Shown here: positions 8,983-17,844 of the stretch, piece after piece
Layout of the letters: each line of letters starts with the position of its first letter
How positions within the stretch are numbered: position 1 is the first letter of the stretch
Assembly (NCBI GenBank): GCA_963699105.1
Contig: CAVOTI010000001.1
Location: 1,240,001-1,304,000 of the forward strand
From: Bog-756 sp963699105
Lineage (GTDB): Bacteria > Actinomycetota > Acidimicrobiia > Acidimicrobiales > RAAP-2
Direction: 5' to 3'
Length of the DNA stretch: 64,000 bases
Translations under genes and position numbers: made by a program
Notes under the pieces: generated by a model
Database searches by the model: none
What the model was told of the DNA's origin: nothing
What the model saw: the letters and a program-made list of their open reading frames with translations, nothing else

Positions 8983-9579
8983 ATGAGCCTCAAAGGCCGA
9001 CCAAAGAGCAGGCTGGGCAGAAGCGTCGTCGCCCTGACCTGTGTGACCGGATTGTGCGCGGTCGAGTTGTCAGGCGGACTGTCGGGTGTCGCTTCCGCTG
9101 CCGAGCCGTCGCCCACGCTCTACTGGACGGTGGACCCACCGACCCTCGGTCAGACACACAGTCCCAATCCGGTCACAGGAGAGACTGGCGTTCCGACAAC
9201 GATCACACCTCAGTTGGCGACCAACAACGACCTGGCCAACAATCCCGCCCCCACCGGTACGGTCACGTTCACTGACAGCCTGGGCATCATCAACGGCCAC
9301 TGCAACAATGAGCCGGCGTCGCCTTACAATCTCGACCTCAGCACTGCGACCTGCACGACAACATTCCCGAACAGCACTACGGGCGATGACGTCTTGACTG
9401 CCACTTACAGCGGTGACAGCAAGAACAGGTCGACCTCAGGCACCCAGTCCATCACCTTCCTCGGGACGCCCACGCCCGAGGGAGCATCGACTCTCTTGCT
9501 GCCAGCATCCGCGGCCGTGGTCGGACTCGGGGTGCTTCTCGTCGTCGGCCGGCGTCGTCGCCGAATCCACTCACGCTGA
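8983..9579 (+). CDS. Secreted Ig-like domain protein with PEP-CTERM-like tail
   Basis: I choose the ATG at 8983: it follows GAGGTGGG and gives a classic signal peptide (basic SLKGRPKSRLGR, hydrophobic core, cleavage near VASAAEP). An upstream in-frame start would bury it. The mature part has a proline/threonine-rich stretch and one Ig-like repeat of the Big_3 type (PTGTVTFTDS, then DDVLTATYSGD). The C-terminus is TPEGASTLLL, then a hydrophobic segment ending LLVVGRRRRR. This resembles PEP-CTERM or related membrane-anchoring tails rather than LPXTG. The protein is 198 residues and probably cell-surface. The function is unknown, perhaps adhesion. Confidence 0.7.
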   Translation: MSLKGRPKSRLGRSVVALTCVTGLCAVELSGGLSGVASAAEPSPTLYWTVDPPTLGQTHSPNPVTGETGVPTTITPQLATNNDLANNPAPTGTVTFTDSLGIINGHCNNEPASPYNLDLSTATCTTTFPNSTTGDDVLTATYSGDSKNRSTSGTQSITFLGTPTPEGASTLLLPASAAVVGLGVLLVVGRRRRRIHSR

Positions 9580-9940
9580 GTGGCGGGCGGCGACGGGCCC
9601 GATCAGGATTCACCGGCACGCCAGAAGTTCCCCATCGTCCGGCTCCAACGGTTGCAGGAGCGGGCAAATGGGCTACGTGGGGCATCAACCGTCGTCGCAG
9701 GTTGAAGAGAGCCCCAGGTTACGCGTCCACAGGCGAGTGATGGTGCGAGGCCGGTGACAGCTTCCCTTGCCAACGGCCCAGGCCCCAGCCATCGCCCGGC
9801 CCTCAAGGTAACTCGGCACTTCCAATCAAGCAATCATGACCGCCTGACCCGAAACTGAGCCGGCTTCGTAGGATGCTCCCGTTATGGCCATGGACGACCG
9901 CGCCTGGCCGCTCAGAGTGGTCCCCGAGCCGGCGTCAGGG
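9580..9940. other. Convergent intergenic region
   Basis: About 360 bases between two convergent genes. No recognisable gene. I see no classic terminator hairpin with a T-run. Confidence 0.4.
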
Positions 9941-10360
9941 TCACTCTTGACCTACAGAGTGCTCAGGTTGACCTACAGGGTGCTCATGTCCATCGGTCCG
10001 GCGACGGCGTGGTGCGGATCCCCGTTGGCGGGACTGTTCGAGTTGGGTTTGTAGTTCTTGGTTGATGGCCTGGAGGGCCAAGACGGCAGCGATGCCGGCC
10101 AGATTGAGGCCGTCATCGAGGAGCCGGCCGATCTCTCGGAGGCGGACGAGGTCGTCGTCGCTGTAGCGGCGGGTGCCCCCTTGGCTACGGGCTGGATTGA
10201 TGAGGCCCCGGGTCTCGTAGAGCCGGAGGTTCTGGGGAGCACTTCCCACCAGTTCGGCTGCTACGGAGATTCCGTACAGGCCTCGGTTCGGATCGGGACG
10301 GTTGTCCTGCCCCACCAATCGGCTCTCAGAAAATTCCTCGACACCCCTTGCATCGAACAT
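9941..10360 (-). CDS. MerR-family regulator, HspR-like
   Basis: The ATG at 10360 gives 139 residues. An N-terminal winged-helix of the MerR type is visible: YGISVAAELVGSAPQNLRLYETRGLINPARSQGGTRRYSDDDLVRL, then a short coiled region with QAINQELQTQLEQ. APQNLRLYE and GTRRYSDDD match the HspR subgroup, which represses heat-shock operons. The gene is divergent from an Hsp20 gene, with a perfect palindrome between them. The C-terminus is odd: the last residues repeat an EHPVGQP/EHSVGQE unit encoded by a 21-base tandem duplication at about 9949-9990. Confidence 0.75.
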   Translation of the reverse strand: MFDARGVEEFSESRLVGQDNRPDPNRGLYGISVAAELVGSAPQNLRLYETRGLINPARSQGGTRRYSDDDLVRLREIGRLLDDGLNLAGIAAVLALQAINQELQTQLEQSRQRGSAPRRRRTDGHEHPVGQPEHSVGQE

Positions 10361-10375
10361 GGTCGCCAGGATATA

Positions 10376-10385
10376 ACAAATTTGT
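10376..10385. promoter_or_regulatory. Palindrome between HspR-like and Hsp20 genes
   Basis: ACAAATTTGT is a perfect 10-base palindrome in an AT-rich patch 15 bases upstream of the regulator start and about 60 bases upstream of the Hsp20 start. It is a candidate operator for the divergent promoters. It does not match the classical HAIR consensus (CTTGAGT-N7-ACTCAAG). Confidence 0.45.
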
Positions 10386-10446
10386 AGTAACGGCCATAGA
10401 TCCGGAGGCGCGGAAAGGACGCCTCCGGCCGAAACAAGGAGGGTGC

Positions 10447-10926
10447 ATGATGCTCGTTCGTTCCGATCCATTCCGTCAGTTCGACCGGTTGGCCGAGCAA
10501 GTCTTCGGAACCGTTGCTCGTCCGGCGACCATGCCCATGGATGCCTGGCGTGACGGTAACGAGTTCGTCGTCGAGTTCGACCTGCCAGGAATCGACCCGG
10601 CAAGCATCGATCTCGATGTAGAGCGAAACGTGCTGACCGTCCGGGCGGAGCGTCGGACCGCAACCGGGCCCGAGGTCGAGCTGGTGGCCTCGGAGCGTCC
10701 GAGAGGCGTGTTCAGCCGACAGGTCATCCTTGGAGACACACTCGACACCGGTGGGATCACCGCCGCATACAACAGCGGCGTCCTCCGGCTCACGATCCCG
10801 GTGGCGGAGCAGGCCAAGCCTCGCAAGATCACCGTGTCTACCGACGAGCGAGCCGCCGTGTCGCCCGCCGGGGACACTCAGGTGATCTCGGCCAATGCTG
10901 AGGATCGCCAGCCAGTCTCTGTGTGA
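10447..10926 (+). CDS. Hsp20/alpha-crystallin small heat-shock protein
   Basis: The start is ATG 10447, after AAGGAGGG. The 159-residue product has the alpha-crystallin domain at about residues 28-130. It opens with MDAWRDGNEFVVEFDLPGI, continues through VERNVLTVRAERR, and ends in the conserved A-x-x-x-G-V-L block AAYNSGVLRLTIPVAE. The short N-terminal arm, RSDPFRQFDRLAEQVFG, is typical. It acts as an ATP-independent holdase in the cytoplasm. The C-terminal tail has no clear I-x-I motif but contains VISAN. The divergent HspR-like regulator suggests heat or stress control through the palindrome at 10376. Confidence 0.9.
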   Translation: MMLVRSDPFRQFDRLAEQVFGTVARPATMPMDAWRDGNEFVVEFDLPGIDPASIDLDVERNVLTVRAERRTATGPEVELVASERPRGVFSRQVILGDTLDTGGITAAYNSGVLRLTIPVAEQAKPRKITVSTDERAAVSPAGDTQVISANAEDRQPVSV

Positions 10927-10932
10927 TCTGTC

Positions 10933-11223
10933 ATGGTCACGGCGAGTTCCGATGTGACGGCAAGGTACGAGTTCCTTGCCGTGATGCTGGCCGATCCGGA
11001 GCTGCTCGACTTGGCCTTCGCCGAAGTGATCGCCTCCTGGGAGGCTGAGCCCCCACGGCCACCGGACCGTACGCTGGTGGCCACTTCGGAGCGGCGAAAT
11101 CCGGGGTCAGGAGCGCGGCGAGCAGGCCGTTGCCACCAGTGTTGGCACGCATGGTTACAAGCCATTCCCCGACCGAGAGTGGCCCGGTCGCCTCCGGAGC
11201 CGTCGATGGCGGGTCGCATTTGA
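10933..11223 (+). CDS. Doubtful small ORF after Hsp20
   Basis: This 96-residue frame starts seven bases after the Hsp20 stop but lacks a Shine-Dalgarno sequence. The first 55 residues look protein-like: acidic, with a regular helix such as YEFLAVMLADPELLDLAFAEV. The rest is arginine/proline-rich and reads like noncoding DNA, so if real the gene is probably truncated or frameshifted. No family is recognised. It may be a small stress-linked protein co-transcribed with Hsp20. Confidence 0.25.
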   Translation: MVTASSDVTARYEFLAVMLADPELLDLAFAEVIASWEAEPPRPPDRTLVATSERRNPGSGARRAGRCHQCWHAWLQAIPRPRVARSPPEPSMAGRI

Positions 11224-11678
11224 GGGTGCATCGACCCGAAGACCGAGCCCCAGCAGCCCAGCATTGCTGTGCCAACCGAAAGGGGGTGGTGGCTTCCAAA
11301 ACGAACAGAGTCTGAGCTACGAATGCAAGCTCGGCGGAGCCGCTGACAACGTGGATGATTCGTCGATTGGCGCCAGCAGTGGTGCCACACACGCTTGGGG
11401 TGATTACCCACCGGCACGGATCAGCGTCATAGTCGCCGAGAGCCAAACGATCAGAAGAGACCGGCCGGCTCCACGAGGAGCCGGCCGGTCTCTGCCGCCT
11501 CAACAACCTGGTTGGGCAGAACAGCTGGGTGACACCTTCACCCGTGAGCCCAACTCCAGATCCACCAGTTCCGTGCACCGTCCGTTCCCCGGGAATACGA
11601 TCTGACCAGGCGGGCAGCCGCGTCGATGCGGAACGGTTGCACCCCCTGCTCCATCGACACCGGCAGGAAGGAACGACC
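11224..11678. other. Intergenic region holding a strong hairpin
   Basis: No gene is seen. The notable object is the 17-bp perfect hairpin at 11456-11493. The right end carries the ribosome site (AGGAAGGA) for the gene at 11679. Confidence 0.5.
11456..11493. terminator. Perfect 17-bp GC-rich hairpin
   Basis: AGAGACCGGCCGGCTCC (11456-11472) and its exact reverse complement (11477-11493) flank an ACGA loop. There is no T-run on either side. It could be a bidirectional factor-assisted terminator insulating the heat-shock unit from the membrane operon, although no certain gene ends within 200 bases of it. Confidence 0.55.
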
Positions 11679-12323
11679 ATGACCGACACCGTGCTTGCTG
11701 ATACAGGGGCCGTGCAAGCTGGACAGCCCGTGCCGCCGGGGGCCGGACCCGGAACCGGTCCTCCGGTCGTGCCAGATTTCTCGATCGTCCCGGTGCGGGG
11801 TCTTCCCATCGTCGCTGTCCTTCTCGCTGGTCTGATCGCCGCCATCGCTTCGAACTCGTTGTGGGCCCTGGACTTCTTCCACGTCGCCGGTGGGGGCCTA
11901 TGGACCAGCATCGATCTATTCCTGGGCCTGATCATCGGACCGATCCTTGGAAGGATGGCGGTGCAGTCGCGGATCGACTTCACCACCCGGTTCATGCCGA
12001 AGATGCTTCTGATCATGCCGACACTGGTGGCCATGACCCTGGGTGCCGGGTTCCAGCTGGCCCGGAAGCTGGGGAACCTTGATACCGCCTATCCGCACCA
12101 CGGATGGCTCGTCGCCTCGTACATCATCGTTGGAGTGATGGCGGTCATCGCTCTCGGTCTGCTCGAACCGGCCAACCTGGCCGTCCTGTTCGAACTGAAG
12201 AAACCCCGTCCGAACGGCGAGCGGATCGGCAGGCTGATGAAGATCTTCGTTTACACAGCCGGGATCACCGGCGTCATGCAGATCGCCACCATCGTGATCA
12301 TGACCTTCCTGGCCAGCCGATGA
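11679..12323 (+). CDS. Integral membrane protein (CopD/DUF2269-like)
   Basis: The ATG at 11679 follows AGGAAGGA and gives 214 residues. After a proline/glycine-rich 35-residue N-terminus come about five transmembrane helices. The second begins ALDFFHVAGGGLWTSIDL, a His/Gly pattern seen in CopD-like and DUF2269-like proteins, and others cover MLLIMPTLVAMTL, WLVASYIIVGVMAV and IFVYTAGITGVMQIATIV. Histidines near membrane faces could bind haem or metal, but no catalytic set is certain. The stop overlaps the ATG of the next membrane gene (ATGA), so the two are translationally coupled and probably form a complex. Confidence 0.6.
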   Translation: MTDTVLADTGAVQAGQPVPPGAGPGTGPPVVPDFSIVPVRGLPIVAVLLAGLIAAIASNSLWALDFFHVAGGGLWTSIDLFLGLIIGPILGRMAVQSRIDFTTRFMPKMLLIMPTLVAMTLGAGFQLARKLGNLDTAYPHHGWLVASYIIVGVMAVIALGLLEPANLAVLFELKKPRPNGERIGRLMKIFVYTAGITGVMQIATIVIMTFLASR

Positions 12324-12789
12324 GCGCGGCCACCGAGGCCATGCCCCAGGGCGCTGGGGAGCCTGGGGGACCGGACGAAGTAGACCTGCGCCAAGCCGAC
12401 CTGCCCCCGGTGGCCCGACTGGCCACCGTGACCCTGGCCCTGACGGTGGCCGGCGGCATCGTGATGGCCGCATGGTACGGGAGGCATGTATCGCTGACCC
12501 TGCCCACCATCCTCGCCTCGGCCGCCGCCGCGGTCCTGGTCGTCAACGTGATCCTGCTCGCCGCGTGCGAGAGTTCGCCTGGGCCGTCTTCTTCCGGGTG
12601 TTCGGCTGGACACTCCTCGCCTATTTGGTGATCGCCGGCATCCTCGAGTTCGTGTTCGTCTACGACCACACTCCCGCCCACCAACTCGCCCTGTTCACCG
12701 CCATGCTGGCCCTCTTCGCAGTCGACGTCCCCCTGATCCTGTCGTTTTCGGTGGCGCGCTGGCAGCCGGTGCAGAAGACGGCAGCCTGA
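12320..12789 (+). CDS. Small membrane protein, frameshifted
   Basis: The gene starts at ATG 12320, overlapping the stop of the upstream membrane gene by four bases. The first frame gives residues 1-82 with a helix through LATVTLALTVAGGIVMAAW and another through LASAAAAVLVVNVILLAA. Near 12560-12570 the coding potential jumps by one base into a second frame, which continues with REFAWAVFFRVFGWTLLAYLV and two more helices to the stop at 12789. Joined, the protein is about 155 residues with four membrane spans. A single-base assembly error is likelier than programmed frameshifting. The function is unknown. Confidence 0.5.
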
Positions 12790-13219
12790 CCGGTCCCGAG
12801 CGGAATGGGCCCCACACCGGCGGGTGGAACCTCAAATGAACGGGCTCCAGCTGACCGATGCTTTACCGACCGGAGCCGCGGCGGTTGAGCGACTGCGATG
12901 TTCGCGGCCCAGGGTTGTCGACGATCAGCCTCGGATGACCCCGCCCGATGATGAAATCCCCAGGGTCATCCTTGCCCACGGTTGCGTGCACTACGACCGC
13001 TGGGTCAGGCACCTCCACGCCAGGTATCCCCACCACCCCTACGTGCGAGTGTGCCCCACCCGTGCAAGTGTCGGTAGGGGCTGAGCGCGGTGACCCGAGA
13101 CACCTAGGGGCGACGCGCACCTAAGAGAAGAGGTTCAGAACCCCTTTTTCCTCTCCGGCGCACGCCCCGCACGACGATTGGATCATGCAGCGGTCAGCCC
13201 AGTCGGGTAAGGATCTCGA
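12790..13219. other. Intergenic, no convincing gene
   Basis: Frames here are short and of unlikely composition. A small hairpin GGTTCAGAACC followed by CCTTTTT near 13134-13151 could be a weak terminator for the membrane operon. Confidence 0.35.
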
Positions 13220-13441
13220 TCAAGCAACGACGTCGAAGTTGGTCGGGTCGGAATCGACAGAAGTCCACTGCCGAAGTACCCGAGGGATGCCGAACTTCCT
13301 GTCTCCGGCGTCAGCGATCACCGCGGCCACGAACACCTCATCGAGTCCCGTGTCCTCGACGATCTGACCCCACGGAACGCCCATCCTCCACAACTCAGTC
13401 ACCTCGGCGATGTCCGCCGGATCTGCCTGTATCTCAATCAT
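13220..13441 (-). CDS. Small hypothetical protein with helix-turn-helix-like pattern
   Basis: An ATG at 13441 opens 73 residues beginning MIEIQADPADIAEVTELW. The middle, RMGVPWGQIVEDTGLDEVFVAAVIADAG, has the spacing of a helix-turn-helix. The rest contains KFGIPRVLRQW. The plus-strand sequence just outside the start reads GGAGG on the minus strand, a good ribosome site. It may be a small DNA-binding protein or an antitoxin-like protein. It lies about 850 bases outside the left tRNA-Glu fragment. No partner gene is visible. Confidence 0.45.
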   Translation of the reverse strand: MIEIQADPADIAEVTELWRMGVPWGQIVEDTGLDEVFVAAVIADAGDRKFGIPRVLRQWTSVDSDPTNFDVVA

Positions 13442-14912
13442 GCCGCCTCCTTCGTAGATGCCTGTCCTCGGCATCGGCACCAGGTCCGCTGACCTTGAGG
13501 AGGGTTGCCCGTGGGGCCTCCGGTGCGCACGCGCCCGAGAGGCTCCGCTCGGCCTGGGTCCTGCACCCGTGCTGGGGGTGGTACCGAGCCATGGACGGCC
13601 TGAGTCAGCCTGGTCGGTGTGCCGTTCGTGATACTCGACGAAGGACCGGACAACTCGCACGCCGCTGGCGCGGATCTTGGAGGTCCATCAGGGGAGTCGG
13701 AGCCACGCTGGCCTGCAGTTGGCGGCTTCTCCACATGCTCCTCGCCGCTTGTGGGCAACCGCTGTCGACTCAGCGGTGGCCGAACGGGTGTTTCAGGCGA
13801 AATATCCTTGATGTTGCTCTTCACCGACGACCCGCTTGATCCCCCGGGTTGGAAGACGTGCACCTATGGCACTGTCGTCATCTCAGTGCCGAGTGACTGG
13901 CCCCACTGCCCCCGCCCGCACTACCGGCCCCCGTAAGCCAACCGATCCCGACCGGCGAAGAAGCTTGACCCGCCGGCGTTGGCTGGGGCAAAGTCGTCCC
14001 TTGCGGTGCCCCGATGTCACAATGCGTTTACCCAGTGGTAACTTTCTGCCGCCCCGGGTCGGCCCTGGTTCCGCCTCCAGTAGTGAACCGGTCTCCGCCG
14101 TCCGATTCACGTTGGCCGGCTCGGGGCTCTGTCGGCGGGACCTTCGCCGGCTCAGGGTCACCGCAACCGTGTGGTTACACTCCGAACCCATCGTCGATGA
14201 GCACCCCGGCGGACAAATACGGACGAAGTTGCTACAAGCCGAGGAGCTTGACGCCACCACCCCACTGACCGTCAAGGCAAATGAGCAGCCCCAACGGGGT
14301 TTGAACCCGTGTCTCCACCTTGAGAGGGTGCCTGAGGACGACTCCTCCACCAGCCGACATGGTGATTGAGCTGGAGTTTCAGCGTTCGTTAGTTGCCGCC
14401 ATTTTGCATCGTTTTTCGACCTCTCACGGACGGAGACGGACGAAGTTCTGCACCCACCGCGAATTTCAGATGCTTGCCCAGTTCAGTTGCACTAGGTCCA
14501 AATCCTGCCGTGGGCACACCCGAGGGGAGAGAGGGAGAAGCGCACCGGAACGGGCCAAAACGGACAACGCGGACGGCCAAGACCCGGAACACCAGGGCCG
14601 CCCAGGGCGGCGGGGCCACCCGGGCCGGCGGGCCGCCACCCGAACGGGGAGGGGGAGGGGGGCGGGGAGGGGCCTTGGCGGTCGGGTTATTGGGTATCGC
14701 CGACCAGGCATCACCTATGGGCACCCCCGATGGGGTGCTGGTCTGACAGGCTCCGGCCGCCCTAGTGGCTCACCAAGCCAGCAGGAGCTGGCTGGTCCCG
14801 GTTTCGAATTTGATCAGAAGCCTGGCTTGCCGATCTGCTCAGTGCCGATGCACCGCATTACCGATGATGTCTAGGCTTCAGGGCTTACGATCCGTAGGCG
14901 GAAGGATCAAAG
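13442..14912. other. Long noncoding stretch around the left tRNA-Glu fragment
   Basis: Nearly 1.5 kb without a believable gene. It contains the tRNA-Glu 3' fragment at 14287-14330. The 12-mer ACGGACGAAGTT occurs near 14219 and again near 14437, on either side of the fragment. A G-rich low-complexity patch covers about 14600-14680. Open frames in the patch reflect composition only. Confidence 0.5.
14287..14330 (-). repeat. tRNA-Glu(CUC) 3' fragment, copy A (att-like)
   Basis: About 42 bases match the 3' part of the intact tRNA-Glu gene (54399-54440), from the acceptor end through T-arm to the anticodon loop, with two mismatches (AGCCCC for AGTCCC, TTTGAA for TTCGAA). The match stops after the anticodon loop and no 5' half is present. 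The orientation is the same as the intact gene. Confidence 0.8.
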
Positions 14913-15212
14913 ATGAGCGGGCGGTTGCCGGGACTGGAACAAAGAGCGACCCGGCATCCATCGATGCCGCGGGCCTTGGTGATCGTCGCAACTGTGGCCA
15001 TTGGCCTAGGCGTATGGATATTGCGTCGACGGGACCAGCTCCTGCATCCCTATGTCTGGGAGGAAGCTGCCACCCCCAGTGAGCCCCAGTTGGACAAGGA
15101 GTCGTGGGAGATGCAGTTGTGGGAGTTGCCCATTGCCCGGTTTGCCGCGGTAGCCACCATTGCTCTTGCACTGTTTGTGCTTCCTGGCAGCTCCGTCACG
15201 ACCATACAATGA
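14913..15212 (+). CDS. Small membrane protein
   Basis: The ATG at 14913 follows GGAAGG at nine bases. The 99-residue frame predicts one helix through ALVIVATVAIGLGVWIL, then a basic RRRD stop-transfer, an acidic middle (PSEPQLDKESWEMQLWE) and a second helix AAVATIALALFVL. It has no family match that I recognise. It ends about 215 bases before the large membrane protein at 15427 and may share its transcript. Confidence 0.4.
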   Translation: MSGRLPGLEQRATRHPSMPRALVIVATVAIGLGVWILRRRDQLLHPYVWEEAATPSEPQLDKESWEMQLWELPIARFAAVATIALALFVLPGSSVTTIQ

Positions 15213-15426
15213 AAACTGGCCCACTCAACTGGCACGATGTCAGACAGCGACGGGCTCTTTTTCGGCTCCTGTGCAGTACAAAGGCCAGCTCTCGCACCTG
15301 TAGAACAGACGCCTCACAATCACCCCCGGAACCTGTCGTCGGCTTGGCTACCGATGAAGTTCGTGCGTGTCGAACGGCGGCGGTGTCGATCATGTCCGAT
15401 CGGGAATGGACCATAGAAGGAATTTG

Positions 15427-17733
15427 ATGACTCGAATCGAGCGATGGATGGGTTGGGTCACGCAGCGCCGAGTGCTGGTTCACGGGGCCGCGGTGGCGTG
15501 GTTGACCGCGGCCGCCGTTGCCCTGCTTGCGCCCGCCCTCTCTCACGGCATTTCGCTCGGTCCCACCGATCTGCTCTCCGGCGTCGGCCTCACCAGCCGG
15601 CCTGGCGTGGTCGTGCATAATGCGACCAGCTCGGATCAGATCCAGCAGCTGATTCCCTGGACCATGCTGGCCTGGAGGCAGGTGCACCATGGGCAGCTCC
15701 CGCTCTGGAATCCTTACAGCCTGTTGGGCATGCCGTTGGCCTTCAATTGGTCGTCGGCGCCGTTCAGCATTCCTACGCTGATCGGTTATCTCCTCCCGAT
15801 GAATGCGGCGTACACCGCCTCGATCGTGGTGCGCCTGATCATCGCGGGGACCGGAGGGTACTTCTTGGGGCGGGTGATGGGGATGGGCTGGCTGGGCAGC
15901 ACCTTCACCGGAACCGTCTTCGAGCTGTCAGGCCCAATTGCAGGATGGGCAGCCTGGCCACAGGCAAACGTGCTCGATTGGACCGGCTGGGCCCTGGCTG
16001 CGACTCTCCTGCTCCTGCGAGGTCGGCATCGAACTCGCGACACGGTCTTCTTGGCGGTGACGGTGGGGCTCGCCGGCTATGGCGGGCACCCCGAGAGCAT
16101 CGTCATTCTCTTGTTCTTCCTCGTCGTGGCGGCCATCGCTCTCGTCATAGGCCGCGCCGTCCGAAACGGAGCTGCAGAGCTGTATCTGGGCTTCAATGTG
16201 ATTTTGGCCCTGCTCACCGGGATTGCGCTGGCGGCGCCAGTGATCCTCCCCGGAATCGAGACGATACGGGCATCAGCCCGGTCCGCCGCGACCGGATTCC
16301 AGGCCCTTCCTGCCGACACGATCGTTGGCTTCGTGTTCTCGACCTTCTACGGGCAGCCCCTGGTCGGTAGTACCTGGTTCGGGCCGCTGAACTACTACGA
16401 GATCAACGCTTACATTGGAGTCATTGCTCTCGTCCTCGGCGGGGTCGCGCTACTCCGGCACTGGAAGGAGCTGGAGGTTCAAGCCGTCGCAGTGGTGGGC
16501 TTGGTCATGTTGGCCGTCATCTATTTTCCACCCGTCCGCTCGATCCTGAATGCTTTCCCAGGGACCATGGAGATCGACTGGGATCGCGCCCTCATGGTCG
16601 CAGCTCTCCCGATCGCAGTCCTGGCTGGTCTGGGACTCGACCAACTGGTCGGCGGTGGCTCGCAACGTCGGACCCTCATAGCCACATTCGCCGGCTTCGC
16701 GATTTGTGCGTTGGCTCTCATGCTCCTTGCGGGTGTCCAAGTGGAGAGTGGACTCAAGGGCTTCGAGAGGACAATTCGGGAGGACAGTTTCCTCTGGCCC
16801 TTAGGAGCGACTGCAATCGGGCTGTTAGTGGTGATCTTTCTCTGGCTCCAACTCTCATCGCACCCCGGCGGCCCGGCGGGGGTTATATTTCGTTCTCGCT
16901 GGTTTGCCGGGATGGTACTGCTGGTAGCCGAGTCGGCCTTTCTCGTCTCTGCCGGAGCAGCGCTGTGGTCGGCAAGCCCCACAATGCTTCCGAACAGCCC
17001 GGCCGTCACCACCCTGGGCCGGATCGTCGGGTCGTCCACGGTTGGATTCGCTAGCTGCTCCTCGGTCGGCGGCTACGCGGATCAGGGAATTCTTCCCGAC
17101 GCCAATGTCGGGTACTCGGTGAGCGAGCTTGCGGACTACGATCCAATTGTCCCTTCTGGGTACTACAAGCTGTGGTCGTCGGCGACCGGGACCCATAGCC
17201 CGCCACCGGGGACGAACGTCTTCTGCCCGTCCATCACCAGTGCCAGGCTGGCGCGCCTTTTCGGAGTCGCCTACGTGCTGCAGAAGACCGGGGGGCCGCC
17301 AGTCGCCGGGGCTCAGTTCGACCGGCGCATCGACGGCGAGGACCTCTACCGTGTGCCCGGAGCCGCTCGCGCAACGCTCGTCCGTGTTCGTTCACCGGAG
17401 ATCGGCCCGGTCGGAACACCAGTCGCCGTCACCAATCCGGACCCCGCGACTTGGCGCATGGCGGTGTATGCGACCGGCGATCGTGATCTACGAATGCGAC
17501 TGACAGACCTACCGGGCTGGCACGCCACGATCGACGGCAAGCCCCTGGCGTTGAAGCGGTGGGCCGACATCATGCTCGAGGCACAGATTCCTCCCGGTCA
17601 CCACATCGTGGTACTGCACTACGAGCCGAGTTCGTTCACGGTGGGACTCGTTGTCCTGGCCATCGCCATCGTGCTCATAGTCGCGGCCATGACCGTGCCC
17701 CTGATCATCCGCCGCCGCCGGAGGCGAATGTAG
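15427..17733 (+). CDS. Large polytopic membrane protein, YfhO/GT-C-like
   Basis: The ATG at 15427 is preceded by AGAAGGA and gives 768 residues. There are about a dozen hydrophobic helices. An early external loop contains LTSRPGVVVHNATSSDQIQQ and LPLWNPYSLLGMPLAFNWSS, a pattern common in YfhO-type proteins (WNPYxxxGxP). A soluble region of about 200 residues follows near residue 530, and a final helix VGLVVLAIAIVLIVAAM precedes a basic tail IIRRRRRRM. YfhO-like proteins are thought to glycosylate teichoic or other envelope polymers from lipid-linked donors. It lies just inside the left boundary of the tRNA-delimited region. Confidence 0.7.
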   Translation: MTRIERWMGWVTQRRVLVHGAAVAWLTAAAVALLAPALSHGISLGPTDLLSGVGLTSRPGVVVHNATSSDQIQQLIPWTMLAWRQVHHGQLPLWNPYSLLGMPLAFNWSSAPFSIPTLIGYLLPMNAAYTASIVVRLIIAGTGGYFLGRVMGMGWLGSTFTGTVFELSGPIAGWAAWPQANVLDWTGWALAATLLLLRGRHRTRDTVFLAVTVGLAGYGGHPESIVILLFFLVVAAIALVIGRAVRNGAAELYLGFNVILALLTGIALAAPVILPGIETIRASARSAATGFQALPADTIVGFVFSTFYGQPLVGSTWFGPLNYYEINAYIGVIALVLGGVALLRHWKELEVQAVAVVGLVMLAVIYFPPVRSILNAFPGTMEIDWDRALMVAALPIAVLAGLGLDQLVGGGSQRRTLIATFAGFAICALALMLLAGVQVESGLKGFERTIREDSFLWPLGATAIGLLVVIFLWLQLSSHPGGPAGVIFRSRWFAGMVLLVAESAFLVSAGAALWSASPTMLPNSPAVTTLGRIVGSSTVGFASCSSVGGYADQGILPDANVGYSVSELADYDPIVPSGYYKLWSSATGTHSPPPGTNVFCPSITSARLARLFGVAYVLQKTGGPPVAGAQFDRRIDGEDLYRVPGAARATLVRVRSPEIGPVGTPVAVTNPDPATWRMAVYATGDRDLRMRLTDLPGWHATIDGKPLALKRWADIMLEAQIPPGHHIVVLHYEPSSFTVGLVVLAIAIVLIVAAMTVPLIIRRRRRRM

Positions 17734-17844
17734 GATTGTGGCCCCCCGCTGTGCGAAATCAGCATGGCTGATGATGGGGGTCGCAGCAACCTCGCGGAGG
17801 TCCATAGATGGCCAAACAGGAATGGCCACCCATGAGTCCGACTG

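Noticed and set aside
13495..14369. Several arginine-rich frames around the left tRNA fragment
   Set aside because: Composition is that of high-GC noncoding DNA; none has motifs or a convincing start.
14600..14680. G-rich low-complexity patch
   Set aside because: Could form G-quadruplexes, but nothing beyond composition supports a function.
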